64,000 nucleotides of DNA from positions 3,294,750 to 3,358,749 of the forward strand of contig NZ_CP033877.1 of NCBI RefSeq assembly GCF_006970445.1. Reading direction: 5' to 3'. The notes beneath the pieces are model-generated. The model had not been told where the DNA came from, made no database searches, and saw only the letters and a list, made by a program, of their open reading frames with translations. Below, piece after piece: positions 9,926 to 18,575 of the stretch. This DNA comes from Stenotrophomonas maltophilia. Its GTDB lineage: Bacteria > Pseudomonadota > Gammaproteobacteria > Xanthomonadales > Xanthomonadaceae. Every line of letters starts with the position of its first letter. The stretch's first letter is position 1. Made by a program: the position numbers and the translations under genes.

Positions 9926-9959
9926 AGCCAGAGCCAAAGTGGCTCTGGCTTTTCTGTTT
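9926..9959 (+). terminator. Rho-independent terminator of the FadJ-like gene
   Basis: Perfect 10-bp stem AGCCAGAGCC/GGCTCTGGCT with a 5-base loop, followed by TTTCTGTTT. Confidence 0.82.
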
Positions 9960-9966
9960 GTTGGGC

Positions 9967-10062
9967 GGGGCGGTGTCGGGTTGCGGGGACGCCGTAAACC
10001 CGTCCTTGGGGGCTTGGCCGCGGCATCCATGCCGCGGACACCCCGCAACCCGACACCGCCCC
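9967..10062 (+). repeat. Large hairpin element, copy 1
   Basis: A perfect 22-bp outer stem (9967-9988 with 10041-10062) encloses a loop holding ACGCCGTAAACCCGTCC, GGGGCTTGG and an inner 8-bp stem CCGCGGCA/TGCCGCGG (10018-10037). The 3' flank has CTGACAGTTTCCCGG. It lies in the 619-bp gap between the FadJ-like gene and pirin, which otherwise holds only repeats. A short open frame across it on the minus strand (DAAAKPP...GLRRPR) is a translation of the conserved loop, not a likely gene. Confidence 0.85.
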
Positions 10063-10106
10063 ACCCCTGACAGTTTCCCGGTGACGGTGGGTGAACTGCG
10101 ATGGCT

Positions 10107-10130
10107 GTAGGTGTCGACCTTGGTCGACAC
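10107..10130 (+). repeat. GTAG-type palindrome
   Basis: GTAG followed by GTGTCGACC-TT-GGTCGACAC; a second stem class of the GTAG repeats. Confidence 0.75.
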
Positions 10131-10148
10131 CAGGAGCGAAGCGACCGG

Positions 10149-10190
10149 CGTTTGATTTTGATTTTGATTTTCTTTTTTTCTTCTTCGTGG
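10149..10190 (+). repeat. AT-rich hexanucleotide microsatellite
   Basis: Three tandem GATTTT units followed by a C/T-only tract. It is strikingly AT-rich for this genome and lies between hairpin elements 1 and 2. Confidence 0.7.
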
Positions 10191-10218
10191 CTGGACGCAC
10201 ACGGAAACTGTCAGAGGT

Positions 10219-10316
10219 CGGGCGGGTGGGTTGCGCAGGACCGTTGGCGCCATGGATGGCGCCATCGAGCCCCCATGGATGGGTTTACGGCGTGTCCTGC
10301 GCAACCCACCCGCCCG
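10219..10316 (-). repeat. Large hairpin element, copy 2 (inverted)
   Basis: A perfect 23-bp outer stem (10219-10241 with 10294-10316) has a sequence unlike copy 1. The loop, read on the minus strand, holds ACGCCGTAAACCCATCC and GGGGCTCG. The inner stem TGGCGCCAT/ATGGCGCCA spans 10245-10264. CTGACAGTTTCCG follows the stem on the minus strand. Confidence 0.85.
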
Positions 10317-10479
10317 GCCAAGCACGACTTTTGATCTTGCTTCCGCCTTCAGCGACCAAGCAACCAGCCACGAGGGGCTGCGCCGTTGGCTGGAACAACC
10401 TGTTACCCATACGGGGCATGTGCCCGTCACAGCTGCATGCGATGCTGACCACCTGATCCCTGCCAGCGAGAACGCCCGC

Positions 10480-11343
10480 ATGACCACCATCATCGCACCG
10501 CGCGTGCACGACATCGGCGGCCTCGAAGTCCGTCGCGCCGTCCCTACCCTGCAGGCGCGCAGCATCGGTTCGTTCGTGTTCGTCGACCAGATGGGCCCGG
10601 CACTCATGCACCCCGGCACCGCCATCGACGTGCGCCCGCATCCGCATATCGGCCTGGCCACAGTCACCTACCTGTGGTCGGGCGCCATCGGCCACCGCGA
10701 CACGCTGGGCTCGGATCAGGTGATCCGTCCCGGTGACGTCAACTGGATGACCGCCGGCCGCGGTATCGCCCATTCCGAGCGCACGCCGCAGCCGGACCGC
10801 GATCACGACAACCCGATCCACGGCATGCAGACCTGGGTGGCACTGCCGAAATCGCATGAGGAAATCGAACCGGCGTTCTACCACCATGCCGCGGCCACCC
10901 TGCCCGAGCAGCGCCGCAATGGTGTCTGGCTGCGAGTGATCGCCGGCCGCGCCTATGGCGAGGAATCGCCGGTGAAGGTGTTCGCCGACACCCTCAACGT
11001 AGCGATCGATCTCGACCCGGATGCGGAGATCGATATCGACAATGGCCACCGCGAGCGCGCGTTGTACATCCTCGAAGGCGACGCGCAGTTGGACGGCGTT
11101 GACATCCCCGCCCAGCATCTGGTGATCCCCGAAGCCGGTGCGATAGGTCGCCTGCGTGCGAAGACGCCGGTGAAGGCGATGCTGTTCGGCGGCGAGCCGC
11201 TGGATGGCCCGCGTCATCTGTGGTGGAACTTCGTCTCCAGTTCGAAGGAGCGCATCGAGCAGGCCAAGCACGATTGGGAAGCCGGCCGCTTCGGCACCAT
11301 TCCGGGCGACGACAAGGAATTCATCCCCCTTCCGCAGTACTGA
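10480..11343 (+). CDS. Pirin family protein (first of two)
   Basis: Bicupin of 287 residues; pirins bind a metal, and some act as quercetin 2,3-dioxygenases or redox-linked co-regulators. Metal-ligand-type histidines are seen in RPHPHIGLATVTYLW, GHRDTLGS and AHSERT, with the pirin signature WMTAGRGIAHSE. ATG 10480 was chosen because pirin similarity begins there; the in-frame extension upstream to 10231 translates hairpin element 2. Substrate is unknown. A second, divergent pirin lies at 12968-13819. Confidence 0.9.
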   Translation: MTTIIAPRVHDIGGLEVRRAVPTLQARSIGSFVFVDQMGPALMHPGTAIDVRPHPHIGLATVTYLWSGAIGHRDTLGSDQVIRPGDVNWMTAGRGIAHSERTPQPDRDHDNPIHGMQTWVALPKSHEEIEPAFYHHAAATLPEQRRNGVWLRVIAGRAYGEESPVKVFADTLNVAIDLDPDAEIDIDNGHRERALYILEGDAQLDGVDIPAQHLVIPEAGAIGRLRAKTPVKAMLFGGEPLDGPRHLWWNFVSSSKERIEQAKHDWEAGRFGTIPGDDKEFIPLPQY

Positions 11344-11421
11344 ACATCGCGTGTTGCACACATCCGAAGGTGTATCCCTGCACCCGGCGTTGACGCTACA
11401 GTCACCCGCTGATCATTGAAA

Positions 11422-11437
11422 TGTGACATAAATCACA
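11422..11437. promoter_or_regulatory. Consensus CRP/Clp-type operator upstream of aqpZ
   Basis: TGTGACATAAATCACA matches TGTGA-N6-TCACA exactly and is flanked by AAA and CTT as in strong CRP sites. The centre is about 35 bp before the aqpZ ATG. In Xanthomonadaceae the CRP homologue Clp, which answers to cyclic di-GMP in Xanthomonas, recognises the same sequence. This position could overlap the start site, so repression is as possible as activation. Confidence 0.75.
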
Positions 11438-11464
11438 CTTTCGACCGTCAAAGGAGTGCAACAC

Positions 11465-12184
11465 ATGAGCATGGGTAAACGCTTGTCCGCCGAGTTCCTC
11501 GGCACGTTCTGGCTGGTTCTGGGTGGCTGTGGCAGTGCGGTGCTGGCCGCCAAGTTCGGTGGTGACGGCAATCCGCTGGGTATCGGTTTCCTCGGCGTAG
11601 CGCTCGCCTTTGGCCTGACCGTGGTGACCGGCGCCTATGCGTTCGGCCATATCTCCGGCGCGCACTTCAATCCGGCGGTCAGCGTCGGACTGTGGGCCGG
11701 TGGTCGTTTCCCGACCAAGGACCTGGTGCCCTACATCATCGCCCAGGTCGCCGGCGGCCTGCTGGCCGGCTTCATCCTGCTGCAGATCGCCTCCGGCGCC
11801 AGCGGCTTCGCCATCGATGGCAGCCAGGCCGGTGCGTTCGCCAGCAATGGCTATGGCGCGCTGTCGCCCGGCGGCTACAGCGTGGCGGCCGCCTTCCTGT
11901 GCGAAGTGGTGCTGACCGCGGTGTTCCTGATCGTGATCATGGGTTCCACCCACGGCAAGGCACCGGCCGGTTTCGCCCCACTGGCGATCGGCCTGTCGCT
12001 GACCCTGATCCACCTGATCAGCATTCCGGTCACCAACACCTCGGTGAACCCGGCCCGCTCCACCGCCGTGGCCTTCTTTGCTGGCAGCGGCGCAGTCAGC
12101 CAGCTGTGGCTGTTCTGGGTCGCCCCCCTGCTGGGCGGCGCGATCGGCGGCCTGATCTACAAGTGGATCGGCAACGACCGCTGA
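11465..12184 (+). CDS. aqpZ: Aquaporin Z
   Basis: Inner-membrane water channel of 239 residues with six membrane helices. The two pore NPA motifs are in HFNPAVS (about residue 67) and SVNPARS (about residue 194), the latter with the selectivity-filter Arg that follows NPA. ATG 11465 has AGGAG eight bases upstream. An upstream in-frame GTG at 11456 overlaps that ribosome site and is less likely. A CRP/Clp-type operator sits just ahead. Confidence 0.95.
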   Translation: MSMGKRLSAEFLGTFWLVLGGCGSAVLAAKFGGDGNPLGIGFLGVALAFGLTVVTGAYAFGHISGAHFNPAVSVGLWAGGRFPTKDLVPYIIAQVAGGLLAGFILLQIASGASGFAIDGSQAGAFASNGYGALSPGGYSVAAAFLCEVVLTAVFLIVIMGSTHGKAPAGFAPLAIGLSLTLIHLISIPVTNTSVNPARSTAVAFFAGSGAVSQLWLFWVAPLLGGAIGGLIYKWIGNDR

Positions 12185-12196
12185 TCCACGCGGCAC

Positions 12197-12225
12197 CCAT
12201 TGCGGTCGACCCTCGGCCGCAATGG
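12197..12225 (+). terminator. Terminator-like hairpin after aqpZ
   Basis: CCATTGCGG/CCGCAATGG inverted repeat, interrupted near the loop, beginning 12 bp after the aqpZ stop. The following T content is weak. Confidence 0.5.
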
Positions 12226-12380
12226 TTACGCTTGTAACCGCGAATTGTGCGATTGCTCACGTTCCGTTAAGGTTGAGTTGACCATCCGTGCACATGCCGG
12301 ATGGGGCGGCATCCGGGGATGGGATGCCATGCCGCTGGCCCTGCTGGCGGTGCCAAACAACTCATCACCTTGGGGGATGC

Positions 12381-12839
12381 ATGAAGTTCGTGCCTGTCAT
12401 GTTGTCGAGCCTGCTGTTCGCTGCGGCCCAGGCCGCCGCACAGGCACCGTCCGAATGTCCTTCGCTGCCGGCCAGCAGCGGGCTGCAGTGGCAGCAGCAG
12501 GTGCAGGCCGATTTCCTGGTCTGCCGCGCAAGCACCAGTGACGGTCGAGAAGTACTGAGCCTGATGCTCAGCGCGCGTGATCCGGCCATTCCGCTGAGCC
12601 GCTCGCTGCGCCAGGAAAAAGGCAGCTTCGGCGGCGAATCGCTGTACTGGTACCAGCCCGACCTGGGCGGCCAGCAACCGCCGGGTTATGCCGAGCGCCG
12701 CATCAGCGTGGTCAAGATCGACAAAGGGCGTTACGCGCAGATTTCGCTGTATCCGGACAGCGCGCAGGAACTGGGCTCGTTGCAACAGCTGGCGCAGGGC
12801 ATGAGCCTGACCCCGTCGGCCGTGGCTGCCGGGCGCTGA
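12381..12839 (+). CDS. Secreted protein of unknown function
   Basis: A 152-residue protein with a clear Sec signal peptide (MKFVPVMLSSLLFAAAQAAAQA). The mature part has two cysteines (SECPSLP and LVCRAS) that could pair. TGGGGGATGC just before ATG 12381 serves as ribosome site. I do not recognise a family. It stands alone between aqpZ and the convergent second pirin. Confidence 0.8.
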   Translation: MKFVPVMLSSLLFAAAQAAAQAPSECPSLPASSGLQWQQQVQADFLVCRASTSDGREVLSLMLSARDPAIPLSRSLRQEKGSFGGESLYWYQPDLGGQQPPGYAERRISVVKIDKGRYAQISLYPDSAQELGSLQQLAQGMSLTPSAVAAGR

Positions 12840-12846
12840 AGGTGAC

Positions 12847-12872
12847 GGGGATGACTGCCTGGCAGCATCCCC
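12847..12872 (+). terminator. Hairpin after the secreted orphan
   Basis: GGGGATG-A-CTGCC-T-GGCAG-CATCCCC long stem 8 bp after the stop. No T-run; probable mRNA end or stabiliser. Confidence 0.5.
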
Positions 12873-12893
12873 GCAGCGCGACCCGATCCGACG

Positions 12894-12916
12894 GTAGTGC
12901 CGGCCGCTGGCCGGCA
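12894..12916 (+). repeat. SMAG (GTAG) REP element
   Basis: GTAG plus TGCCGGCC-GCT-GGCCGGCA. A decayed inverted partner (TGCCGACC-AAC-GGCCGGCA) lies at about 12943-12961. Confidence 0.85.
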
Positions 12917-12967
12917 CCCCGATCCGCCTTTATCCGAGGCTGTTGCCGACCAACGGCCGGCACCCCC

Positions 12968-13819
12968 TCAGAACTTGCCTTCCTGGAAATCGACGAAGGC
13001 CTGCATCAGTTCCTGCCGCGTGTTCATCACGAACGGGCCGTGCCGCATCACCGGCTCGCGCAGCGGACGGCCGGCCACCAGGATCAGGCGCGCGCCTTCG
13101 CTGCCGGCCGAAACATGCAGCTGTTCGCCACCGCCCAGCACCGCCAGTTCCTGGCGCGCGACATCGCGCGCAGCATCCTGCTCACCCACCGTCAACGCAC
13201 CTTCGAAGACATAGGCGAAGGCGTTGTGGCCTTCCGGCAGCGCGTAGGTCCAGGCCCGGTCGGGCGCCAGCGTGATCTCGAGGTAGAGCGGCTCGGTGGC
13301 CGGCTGCACGATCGGGCCGCGGGTGCCGTCGACCGTGCCGGCGATCACCTTCACTTCCACGCCGGCGTCCGGCTGCACCACGGGAATGCGCTCGGGCGCG
13401 AACTCCTGGTACTTCGGCTCGGTCATCTTCTCCTTCGCCGGCAGGTTCACCCACAGCTGGAAGCCGCGCATCTGCCCGCTTTCCTGCTCGGGCATCTCCG
13501 AGTGCACCAGGCCGCGGCCCGCGGTCATCCACTGCACGCTGCCCGGGGTCAGCAGGCCTTCGTTGCCATGGTTGTCGCGATGCCGCATGCGTCCGTCGAG
13601 CATGTAGGTGACGGTCTCGAAACCGCGGTGCGGATGCTCCGGGAACCCGGCGATGTAGTCCTCGGCGCGGTCGGTGCCGAATTCATCGAGCAGCAGGAAC
13701 GGATCCAGGTCCGGCAGCGTGGGGCCGCCGATGACGCGGGTCAGGCGCACGCCGGCACCGTCGGAGGTGGGCATGCCACGGATGGTCCGCAGCACGCGGA
13801 CCGGTTCGGGAAAGCTCAT
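12968..13819 (-). CDS. Pirin family protein (second)
   Basis: Bicupin pirin of 283 residues, closer to YhhW/quercetinase-type pirins than the first copy. Metal-ligand-type histidines are in EHPHRGFETVTYML, RHRDNHG and LVHSEMPE. The start is ATG 13819 because AGGAG precedes it; the longer in-frame form to 13891 lacks support. It faces cstA divergently across 215 bp, with no recognisable operator seen in that gap. Confidence 0.92.
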   Translation of the reverse strand: MSFPEPVRVLRTIRGMPTSDGAGVRLTRVIGGPTLPDLDPFLLLDEFGTDRAEDYIAGFPEHPHRGFETVTYMLDGRMRHRDNHGNEGLLTPGSVQWMTAGRGLVHSEMPEQESGQMRGFQLWVNLPAKEKMTEPKYQEFAPERIPVVQPDAGVEVKVIAGTVDGTRGPIVQPATEPLYLEITLAPDRAWTYALPEGHNAFAYVFEGALTVGEQDAARDVARQELAVLGGGEQLHVSAGSEGARLILVAGRPLREPVMRHGPFVMNTRQELMQAFVDFQEGKF

Positions 13820-14034
13820 GGCGACTCCTGTTGGATGGATGCCAGTGAAGATGGACGCCACATGGCCGTACGCCAATGGATGGCACCGCAACCGATTGTT
13901 CCATCCCTGATGTTCGTTGCACGTCAGCGCAACCGCCGTACGACCAAAGTACTAACGCCGATTCGTCCTGTGCCAATTGACCCTGTCGAGGGCACGCGGG
14001 ACTCTTTGTCTGTCTTTCCGGGAGAGAGCACCTC

Positions 14035-16116
14035 ATGAAAGGGTTTTCCAAACTGGGCTGGGCGGTACTCGCCCTGCTCGGCGCGTTCTGTCTGGGCACC
14101 GTGGCGCTGCGCCGCGGCGAACACATCAATGCCCTGTGGATCGTCGTCGCGGCGGTGTCGCTGTACCTCGTCGCCTATCGCTTCTACAGCCTGTTCATCG
14201 CCAACAAGGTGATGCAGCTCGATCCGACCCGGGCCACCCCGGCGGTGATCAACAACGATGGCCTGGATTACGTGCCGACCAACAAGCACGTGTTGTTCGG
14301 CCACCACTTCGCCGCCATCGCGGGCGCCGGCCCGCTGGTCGGCCCGGTCCTGGCTGCGCAGATGGGCTACCTGCCCGGACTGCTGTGGCTGGTGGTGGGC
14401 GTGGTGCTGGCTGGAGCGGTGCAGGACTTCATGGTCCTGTTCCTGTCCAGTCGCCGCAATGGTCGCTCGCTGGGCGATCTCGTGCGCGAGGAGATGGGCC
14501 AGGTGCCCGGCACCATCGCGCTGTTCGGTGCGTTCCTGATCATGATCATCATCCTGGCGGTGCTGGCGATGGTGGTGGTCAAGGCACTGGCCGAAAGCCC
14601 GTGGGGCATGTTCACGGTGATCGCGACGATGCCCATCGCGATCCTGATGGGCGTGTACATGCGCTACATCCGCCCCGGCAAGATCGGCGAGATCTCGGTG
14701 GTCGGCCTGATCCTGCTGCTGGCCGCGATCTGGTACGGCGGCAAGGTCGCCGCCGACCCGGTATGGGGCCCGGCGTTCACCTTCACCGGCACCCAGATCA
14801 CCTGGATGCTGATCGGCTATGGCTTCGTCGCTTCGGTGCTGCCGGTGTGGCTGCTGCTGGCCCCGCGTGACTACCTGTCGACCTTCCTCAAGATCGGCAC
14901 CATCATCGCGCTGGCCATCGGCATCCTGGTGGTGATGCCGGAGCTGAAGATGCCGGCGCTGACCCAGTTCGCCGCCAGCGGTGATGGCCCGGTGTGGAAG
15001 GGCGGCATGTTCCCGTTCCTGTTCATCACCATCGCCTGCGGTGCGGTGTCGGGTTTCCACGCGCTGATTTCCTCCGGCACCACGCCGAAGCTGCTGGCCA
15101 ATGAAGCGCACATGCGCTACATCGGCTACGGCGGCATGCTGATGGAATCGTTCGTGGCAGTGATGGCGCTGGTGGCGGCCTCGATCATCGATCCGGGCAT
15201 CTACTTCGCGATGAACAGCCCGGCTGCCGTGATCGGTGCCGATGCGGCTTCGGCCGCGCACTACATCACCAACACCTGGGGCTTCACCATCACGCCCGAG
15301 CAGCTGACCGCGACCGCGGCGGCGATTGGCGAGCCGACCATCCTGCACCGCGCCGGTGGTGCGCCGACACTGGCAGTGGGCATCGCGCAGATCCTGCACC
15401 AGGCCATCCCCAGCAGCAGCGACGCGATGATGGCGTTCTGGTACCACTTCGCGATCCTGTTCGAAGCACTGTTCATCCTGACCGCAGTGGACGCCGGCAC
15501 CCGTGCCGGGCGCTTCATGCTGCAGGACCTGCTGGGCAATTTCGTGCCGGCCCTGAAGAAGACCGAGTCGTGGACCGCCAACATCATCGGCACCGCCGGC
15601 TGCGTGGCACTGTGGGGCTACCTGCTCTACACCGGCGTGGTCGATCCGTTCGGTGGTATCCAGACGCTGTGGCCGCTGTTCGGCATCTCCAACCAGATGC
15701 TGGCCGGTATCGCGCTGATGCTGGGCACGGTGGTACTGTTCAAGATGAAGCGTGACCGCTATGCGTGGGTTACCGCAGTACCGGCAGTGTGGCTGCTGAT
15801 CTGCACCACCTACGCCGGCTTCATCAAGATCTTCGACAGCAACCCGGCGCAGGGCTTCCTGGCACAGGCACACAAGTTCCAGGCCGCGCTCGCCAGCGAC
15901 ACGATCACCGCACCGGCCAAATCGGTGGCGCAGATGAAGCAGATCGTGGTCAACGCCTACGTCAACACTGGCCTGACCGCGCTGTTCCTGCTGGTGGTGG
16001 GCGCAGTGCTGGTGTATTCGATCAAGACCATCCTCGCGGCCCGCCGCAATCCGCAGCGCACTGACCGCGAAACCCCGTACGTGGCGCTCAAGCCGCATGA
16101 AATGGTGGATCTGTGA
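14035..16116 (+). CDS. cstA: Carbon starvation protein CstA (pyruvate/peptide transporter family)
   Basis: A 693-residue polytopic inner-membrane protein with many hydrophobic helices. CstA/BtsT proteins import pyruvate or peptides under carbon limitation. The CstA-characteristic [20 protein letters not shown] is near residue 90, and [15 protein letters not shown] is in the middle. GGGAGAG precedes ATG 14035. The stop overlaps the start of the YbdD-like gene (TGATG), the conserved cstA-ybdD pairing. Confidence 0.95.
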   Translation: MKGFSKLGWAVLALLGAFCLGTVALRRGEHINALWIVVAAVSLYLVAYRFYSLFIANKVMQLDPTRATPAVINNDGLDYVPTNKHVLFGHHFAAIAGAGPLVGPVLAAQMGYLPGLLWLVVGVVLAGAVQDFMVLFLSSRRNGRSLGDLVREEMGQVPGTIALFGAFLIMIIILAVLAMVVVKALAESPWGMFTVIATMPIAILMGVYMRYIRPGKIGEISVVGLILLLAAIWYGGKVAADPVWGPAFTFTGTQITWMLIGYGFVASVLPVWLLLAPRDYLSTFLKIGTIIALAIGILVVMPELKMPALTQFAASGDGPVWKGGMFPFLFITIACGAVSGFHALISSGTTPKLLANEAHMRYIGYGGMLMESFVAVMALVAASIIDPGIYFAMNSPAAVIGADAASAAHYITNTWGFTITPEQLTATAAAIGEPTILHRAGGAPTLAVGIAQILHQAIPSSSDAMMAFWYHFAILFEALFILTAVDAGTRAGRFMLQDLLGNFVPALKKTESWTANIIGTAGCVALWGYLLYTGVVDPFGGIQTLWPLFGISNQMLAGIALMLGTVVLFKMKRDRYAWVTAVPAVWLLICTTYAGFIKIFDSNPAQGFLAQAHKFQAALASDTITAPAKSVAQMKQIVVNAYVNTGLTALFLLVVGAVLVYSIKTILAARRNPQRTDRETPYVALKPHEMVDL

Positions 16117-16340
16117 TGAGCACGCAACTGGTTCCCGCCGGCCAGTACCAGGCGCACCGCCGCATCTGGCGGCGCCTGGTGCAGACCGCACGACTGTGCT
16201 GTGGCATTCCTGATTACGACAACTACGTCCGGCACATGCTGGAAAAGCATCCGGACCAGGAGCCGATGGACTACAAGACGTTCTTCCGCGAACGACAGGA
16301 AGCGCGTTACGGCGGACGCAACGGTGGCCGTTGCTGTTGA
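16116..16340 (+). CDS. YbdD/YjiX family small protein
   Basis: A 74-residue cytosolic protein of the YbdD/YjiX (DUF466) family that regularly follows CstA-type transporters. Family features visible are [19 protein letters not shown] and a C-terminal [11 protein letters not shown] tail. ATG 16116 shares one base with the cstA stop. A one-codon-earlier GTG at 16113 is also possible. A role as accessory to the transporter is inferred from the pairing. Confidence 0.9.
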   Translation: MSTQLVPAGQYQAHRRIWRRLVQTARLCCGIPDYDNYVRHMLEKHPDQEPMDYKTFFRERQEARYGGRNGGRCC

Positions 16341-16437
16341 GCGGTGAGGTGGGTGCCGGGCTCACAGCCCGGCGCCCGCAGAGTCAACTGCAACTGCAAC
16401 GGCCAAAGCGTCGGCTCTGGTTTTCCGTGAATTTGGC

Positions 16438-16510
16438 GGGGTGGTGTCGGATGGCGGGGACGCCGTAAACCCGTCCTTGGGGGCTTGGCCGCGGCATCCG
16501 ACACCACCCC
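16438..16510 (+). repeat. Large hairpin element, copy 3 (short form)
   Basis: A perfect 16-bp outer stem GGGGTGGTGTCGGATG/CATCCGACACCACCCC (16438-16453 with 16495-16510) encloses the conserved loop ACGCCGTAAACCCGTCC...GGGGCTTGG. The inner hairpin has lost its second arm, so the left stem pairs straight into CATCC. CTTCGACAGATTTCCGG follows. The 403-bp gap from 16341 to 16743 contains this element and the hairpins listed next. Confidence 0.83.
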
Positions 16511-16550
16511 ACCTTCGACAGATTTCCGGTGACGGCAAGAAGCATCAGGG

Positions 16551-16592
16551 GGCAGATCCGTTTCCGCAGGGAAACGGATCTGTCCTTTCTTT
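16551..16592 (+). terminator. Strong hairpin with T-rich tail (GATCCGTTT family)
   Basis: CAGATCCGTTTCC pairs perfectly with GGAAACGGATCTG across a 4-base loop, followed by TCCTTTCTTTG. The core is shared with the hairpin at 25235-25280. Confidence 0.68.
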
Positions 16593-16650
16593 GTTCATGG
16601 ATACCCATGAAGTGCATCCACGCATGACGTGGATCTATCCGGTGGCAGGC

Positions 16651-16678
16651 AAAAAGAAAGCCGAGCGTGGGCCCGGCT
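16651..16678 (-). terminator. Rho-independent terminator of the DUF819 gene
   Basis: On the minus strand AGCCGGGC-CCAC-GCTCGGCT is followed by TTTCTTTTT, about 65 bp after the DUF819 stop. Confidence 0.8.
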
Positions 16679-16743
16679 CTGCACGGGGAAGGCGTGTCCA
16701 CGGCAATTGCCGTGAACACGCAACATGATCGTCAGCTCAGGAC

Positions 16744-17994
16744 TCAGGCCCCGGCCATCCACTTCAGGATCAAGCCGGTGGCGTAGGCCAGGCCGGTGCC
16801 GGTGGCATAGCCCACCGTGCCCAGCAACACACCTACCGGGGCCAGCGTCGGATGGAACGCCGCTGCCACCACGGGGGCCGAGGCGGCCGCGCCGATGTTG
16901 CCCTGCGAACCGATCGCGAAGAAGAACAGCGGCGCGCGCAGCAGCTTGGCTACCACCCACAGCACCAGCACGTGCGTGGCCATCCAGATCGCGCCGAGCA
17001 GGAACAGCCACGGCCGATCCAGCAGCGACAGCAGGTTCATCTGCATGCCGATGCACGCGATCAGGAAGTACAGGAACACCGTGCCCAGCCGCGAAGCGCC
17101 TGCGGCTTCCAGCCGGCGTGCACGGGTGAAACTCAGGCCCAGGCCCATCGCCGTGGACAGCAGGATCACCCAGACGAACTGGCTATCGAGACTGAACTGG
17201 CTGGCCCAGCTGACATTGGCCTTGAACCAGCCCGACAGCGGCGCGGCGATGGCGTGGGCCAGGCCGACGCCACCCAGTGCCACGCCAACGATCACCATCA
17301 GGTCGGTCATGCTGGGAATGCGCGCGTTCTGAGCCTCGTAGGCACTGATGCGCGCCTTCATCTCGTCGATCGCGCGGGTATCGGCACCATTGCGGGTATC
17401 GATCTGCTGCGCGCGGTTGGCCAGGAACAGCAGGATCGCCATCCACAGGCTGGCGCAGGCCACGTCGACCACCGCGAACTGTCCAAAGGTGGTGGCGTCG
17501 GTGCCGAACACCTCGCGCATGGCAACCATGTTGGCGCCGCCACCGATCCAGCTGCCGGCCAGAGCGGCCATGCCGGCCCAGGTATCACCGGCCACCGTTT
17601 CCGGATGGATCAGCTTCATCAGCTGGAACGAGACGATGGCGCCGAGCATGATGCCGGCGGTACCGGCGCAGAACACGATCAGCAGTTTCGGGCCGAGCTT
17701 GGCGATGCCCTTCAGATCGATCGACAGCGTCAGCAGGACCAGCGCGGCCGGCAGCAGCACGTCGCGCGCGACGGGGTTGTACAGCGAGGTGTTGTGGCCA
17801 TCGATGACACCGGCGGTGTTGTAGATGGCGGGGATGAAGTAGCACAGCAGCAGTGCCGGCACCCAGGCGAAGATCTTCTTCAGCAGTGGGGTCGGGCCAC
17901 TGGCGGCCCAGAAGATCAGGGCCAGGGTGGCGGCAATCAGGCCCAGTCCAACGATGTCGTTGCTGATCAGGGCAGTAGCGGGTTCGGTCGGCAT
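16744..17994 (-). CDS. DUF819 family membrane protein
   Basis: A 416-residue polytopic inner-membrane protein of the DUF819 (YjcL-like) family, with about ten to twelve hydrophobic helices and glycine-rich stretches such as [18 protein letters not shown] and [19 protein letters not shown]. The substrate is not established. ATG 17994 was chosen since AGAGGAT precedes it; the frame continues upstream to 18153 without support. A terminator follows. It is divergent from the VOC gene. Confidence 0.85.
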   Translation of the reverse strand: MPTEPATALISNDIVGLGLIAATLALIFWAASGPTPLLKKIFAWVPALLLCYFIPAIYNTAGVIDGHNTSLYNPVARDVLLPAALVLLTLSIDLKGIAKLGPKLLIVFCAGTAGIMLGAIVSFQLMKLIHPETVAGDTWAGMAALAGSWIGGGANMVAMREVFGTDATTFGQFAVVDVACASLWMAILLFLANRAQQIDTRNGADTRAIDEMKARISAYEAQNARIPSMTDLMVIVGVALGGVGLAHAIAAPLSGWFKANVSWASQFSLDSQFVWVILLSTAMGLGLSFTRARRLEAAGASRLGTVFLYFLIACIGMQMNLLSLLDRPWLFLLGAIWMATHVLVLWVVAKLLRAPLFFFAIGSQGNIGAAASAPVVAAAFHPTLAPVGVLLGTVGYATGTGLAYATGLILKWMAGA

Positions 17995-18151
17995 GGGATC
18001 CTCTGTCGATCGAAAGAGCGGGAAAAAAAAGCGCCGCATAAAGCGGCGCAGGTCGAGATTAACACTGTCTTCACGCCGGGTCATGCTGCGCTGCTTGCCG
18101 CGTTCCCCTGCATTGACGACTATTGCTGCATCGCCGTTGTGGAGCAGGCCC

Positions 18152-18541
18152 ATGCAGCTTGGTGCGTTCTCTGTCAGCTTGTCCGTAAAGGATCTGGCCG
18201 CCTCCCGTGCGTTCTACGAAGCCCTCGGGTTCTCGGTCACCGGTGGCGATCCCACGCAGAACTGGCAGGTGATGCGTAGCAACGGCACGGTGATCGGGCT
18301 GTTCCAGGGCATGTTCGAAGGCAACCTGCTGACCTTCAACCCCGGCTGGGACCAGCACAAGCAGGAACTGCCCCACTTCCAGGATGTGCGTGAACTGCAG
18401 GCGGAACTGGATGCCAAGGGCATCGAACTGGCGGTACGGACCGATCCCGATGGCCAGGGGACCGGCTACCTGCAGCTGGCCGATCCCGACGGCAACGTGA
18501 TCCTGATCGACCAGCACGTGGCGCGACCGACTGGCACCTAG
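18152..18541 (+). CDS. VOC family (glyoxalase-like) protein
   Basis: A 129-residue single vicinal-oxygen-chelate domain with beta-alpha-beta-beta-beta modules: [21 protein letters not shown] at the start and [16 protein letters not shown] at the end. The fold covers dioxygenases, glyoxalases and resistance proteins, so the substrate cannot be named. GGAGCAGG lies ahead of ATG 18152. An in-frame upstream extension overlaps the DUF819 gene and is not supported. Confidence 0.85.
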   Translation: MQLGAFSVSLSVKDLAASRAFYEALGFSVTGGDPTQNWQVMRSNGTVIGLFQGMFEGNLLTFNPGWDQHKQELPHFQDVRELQAELDAKGIELAVRTDPDGQGTGYLQLADPDGNVILIDQHVARPTGT

Positions 18542-18552
18542 TGCCGTGGGGT

Positions 18553-18575
18553 TGCCGGCCAGCGGCCGGCACTAC
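18553..18575 (-). repeat. SMAG (GTAG) REP element
   Basis: Inverted copy: TGCCGGCC-AGC-GGCCGGCA then CTAC. It lies between the convergent VOC and histidine kinase genes and may serve as a shared 3' end. Confidence 0.85.

Noticed and set aside
10231..10479. Upstream extension of the first pirin
   Set aside because: It is the translation of hairpin element 2 and adjacent intergenic DNA; pirin similarity begins at 10480.
12246..12261. Possible second CRP/Clp site TGTGCGATTGCTCACG ahead of the secreted orphan
   Set aside because: Each half-site has a mismatch and the flanks do not match; too weak to list as a feature.
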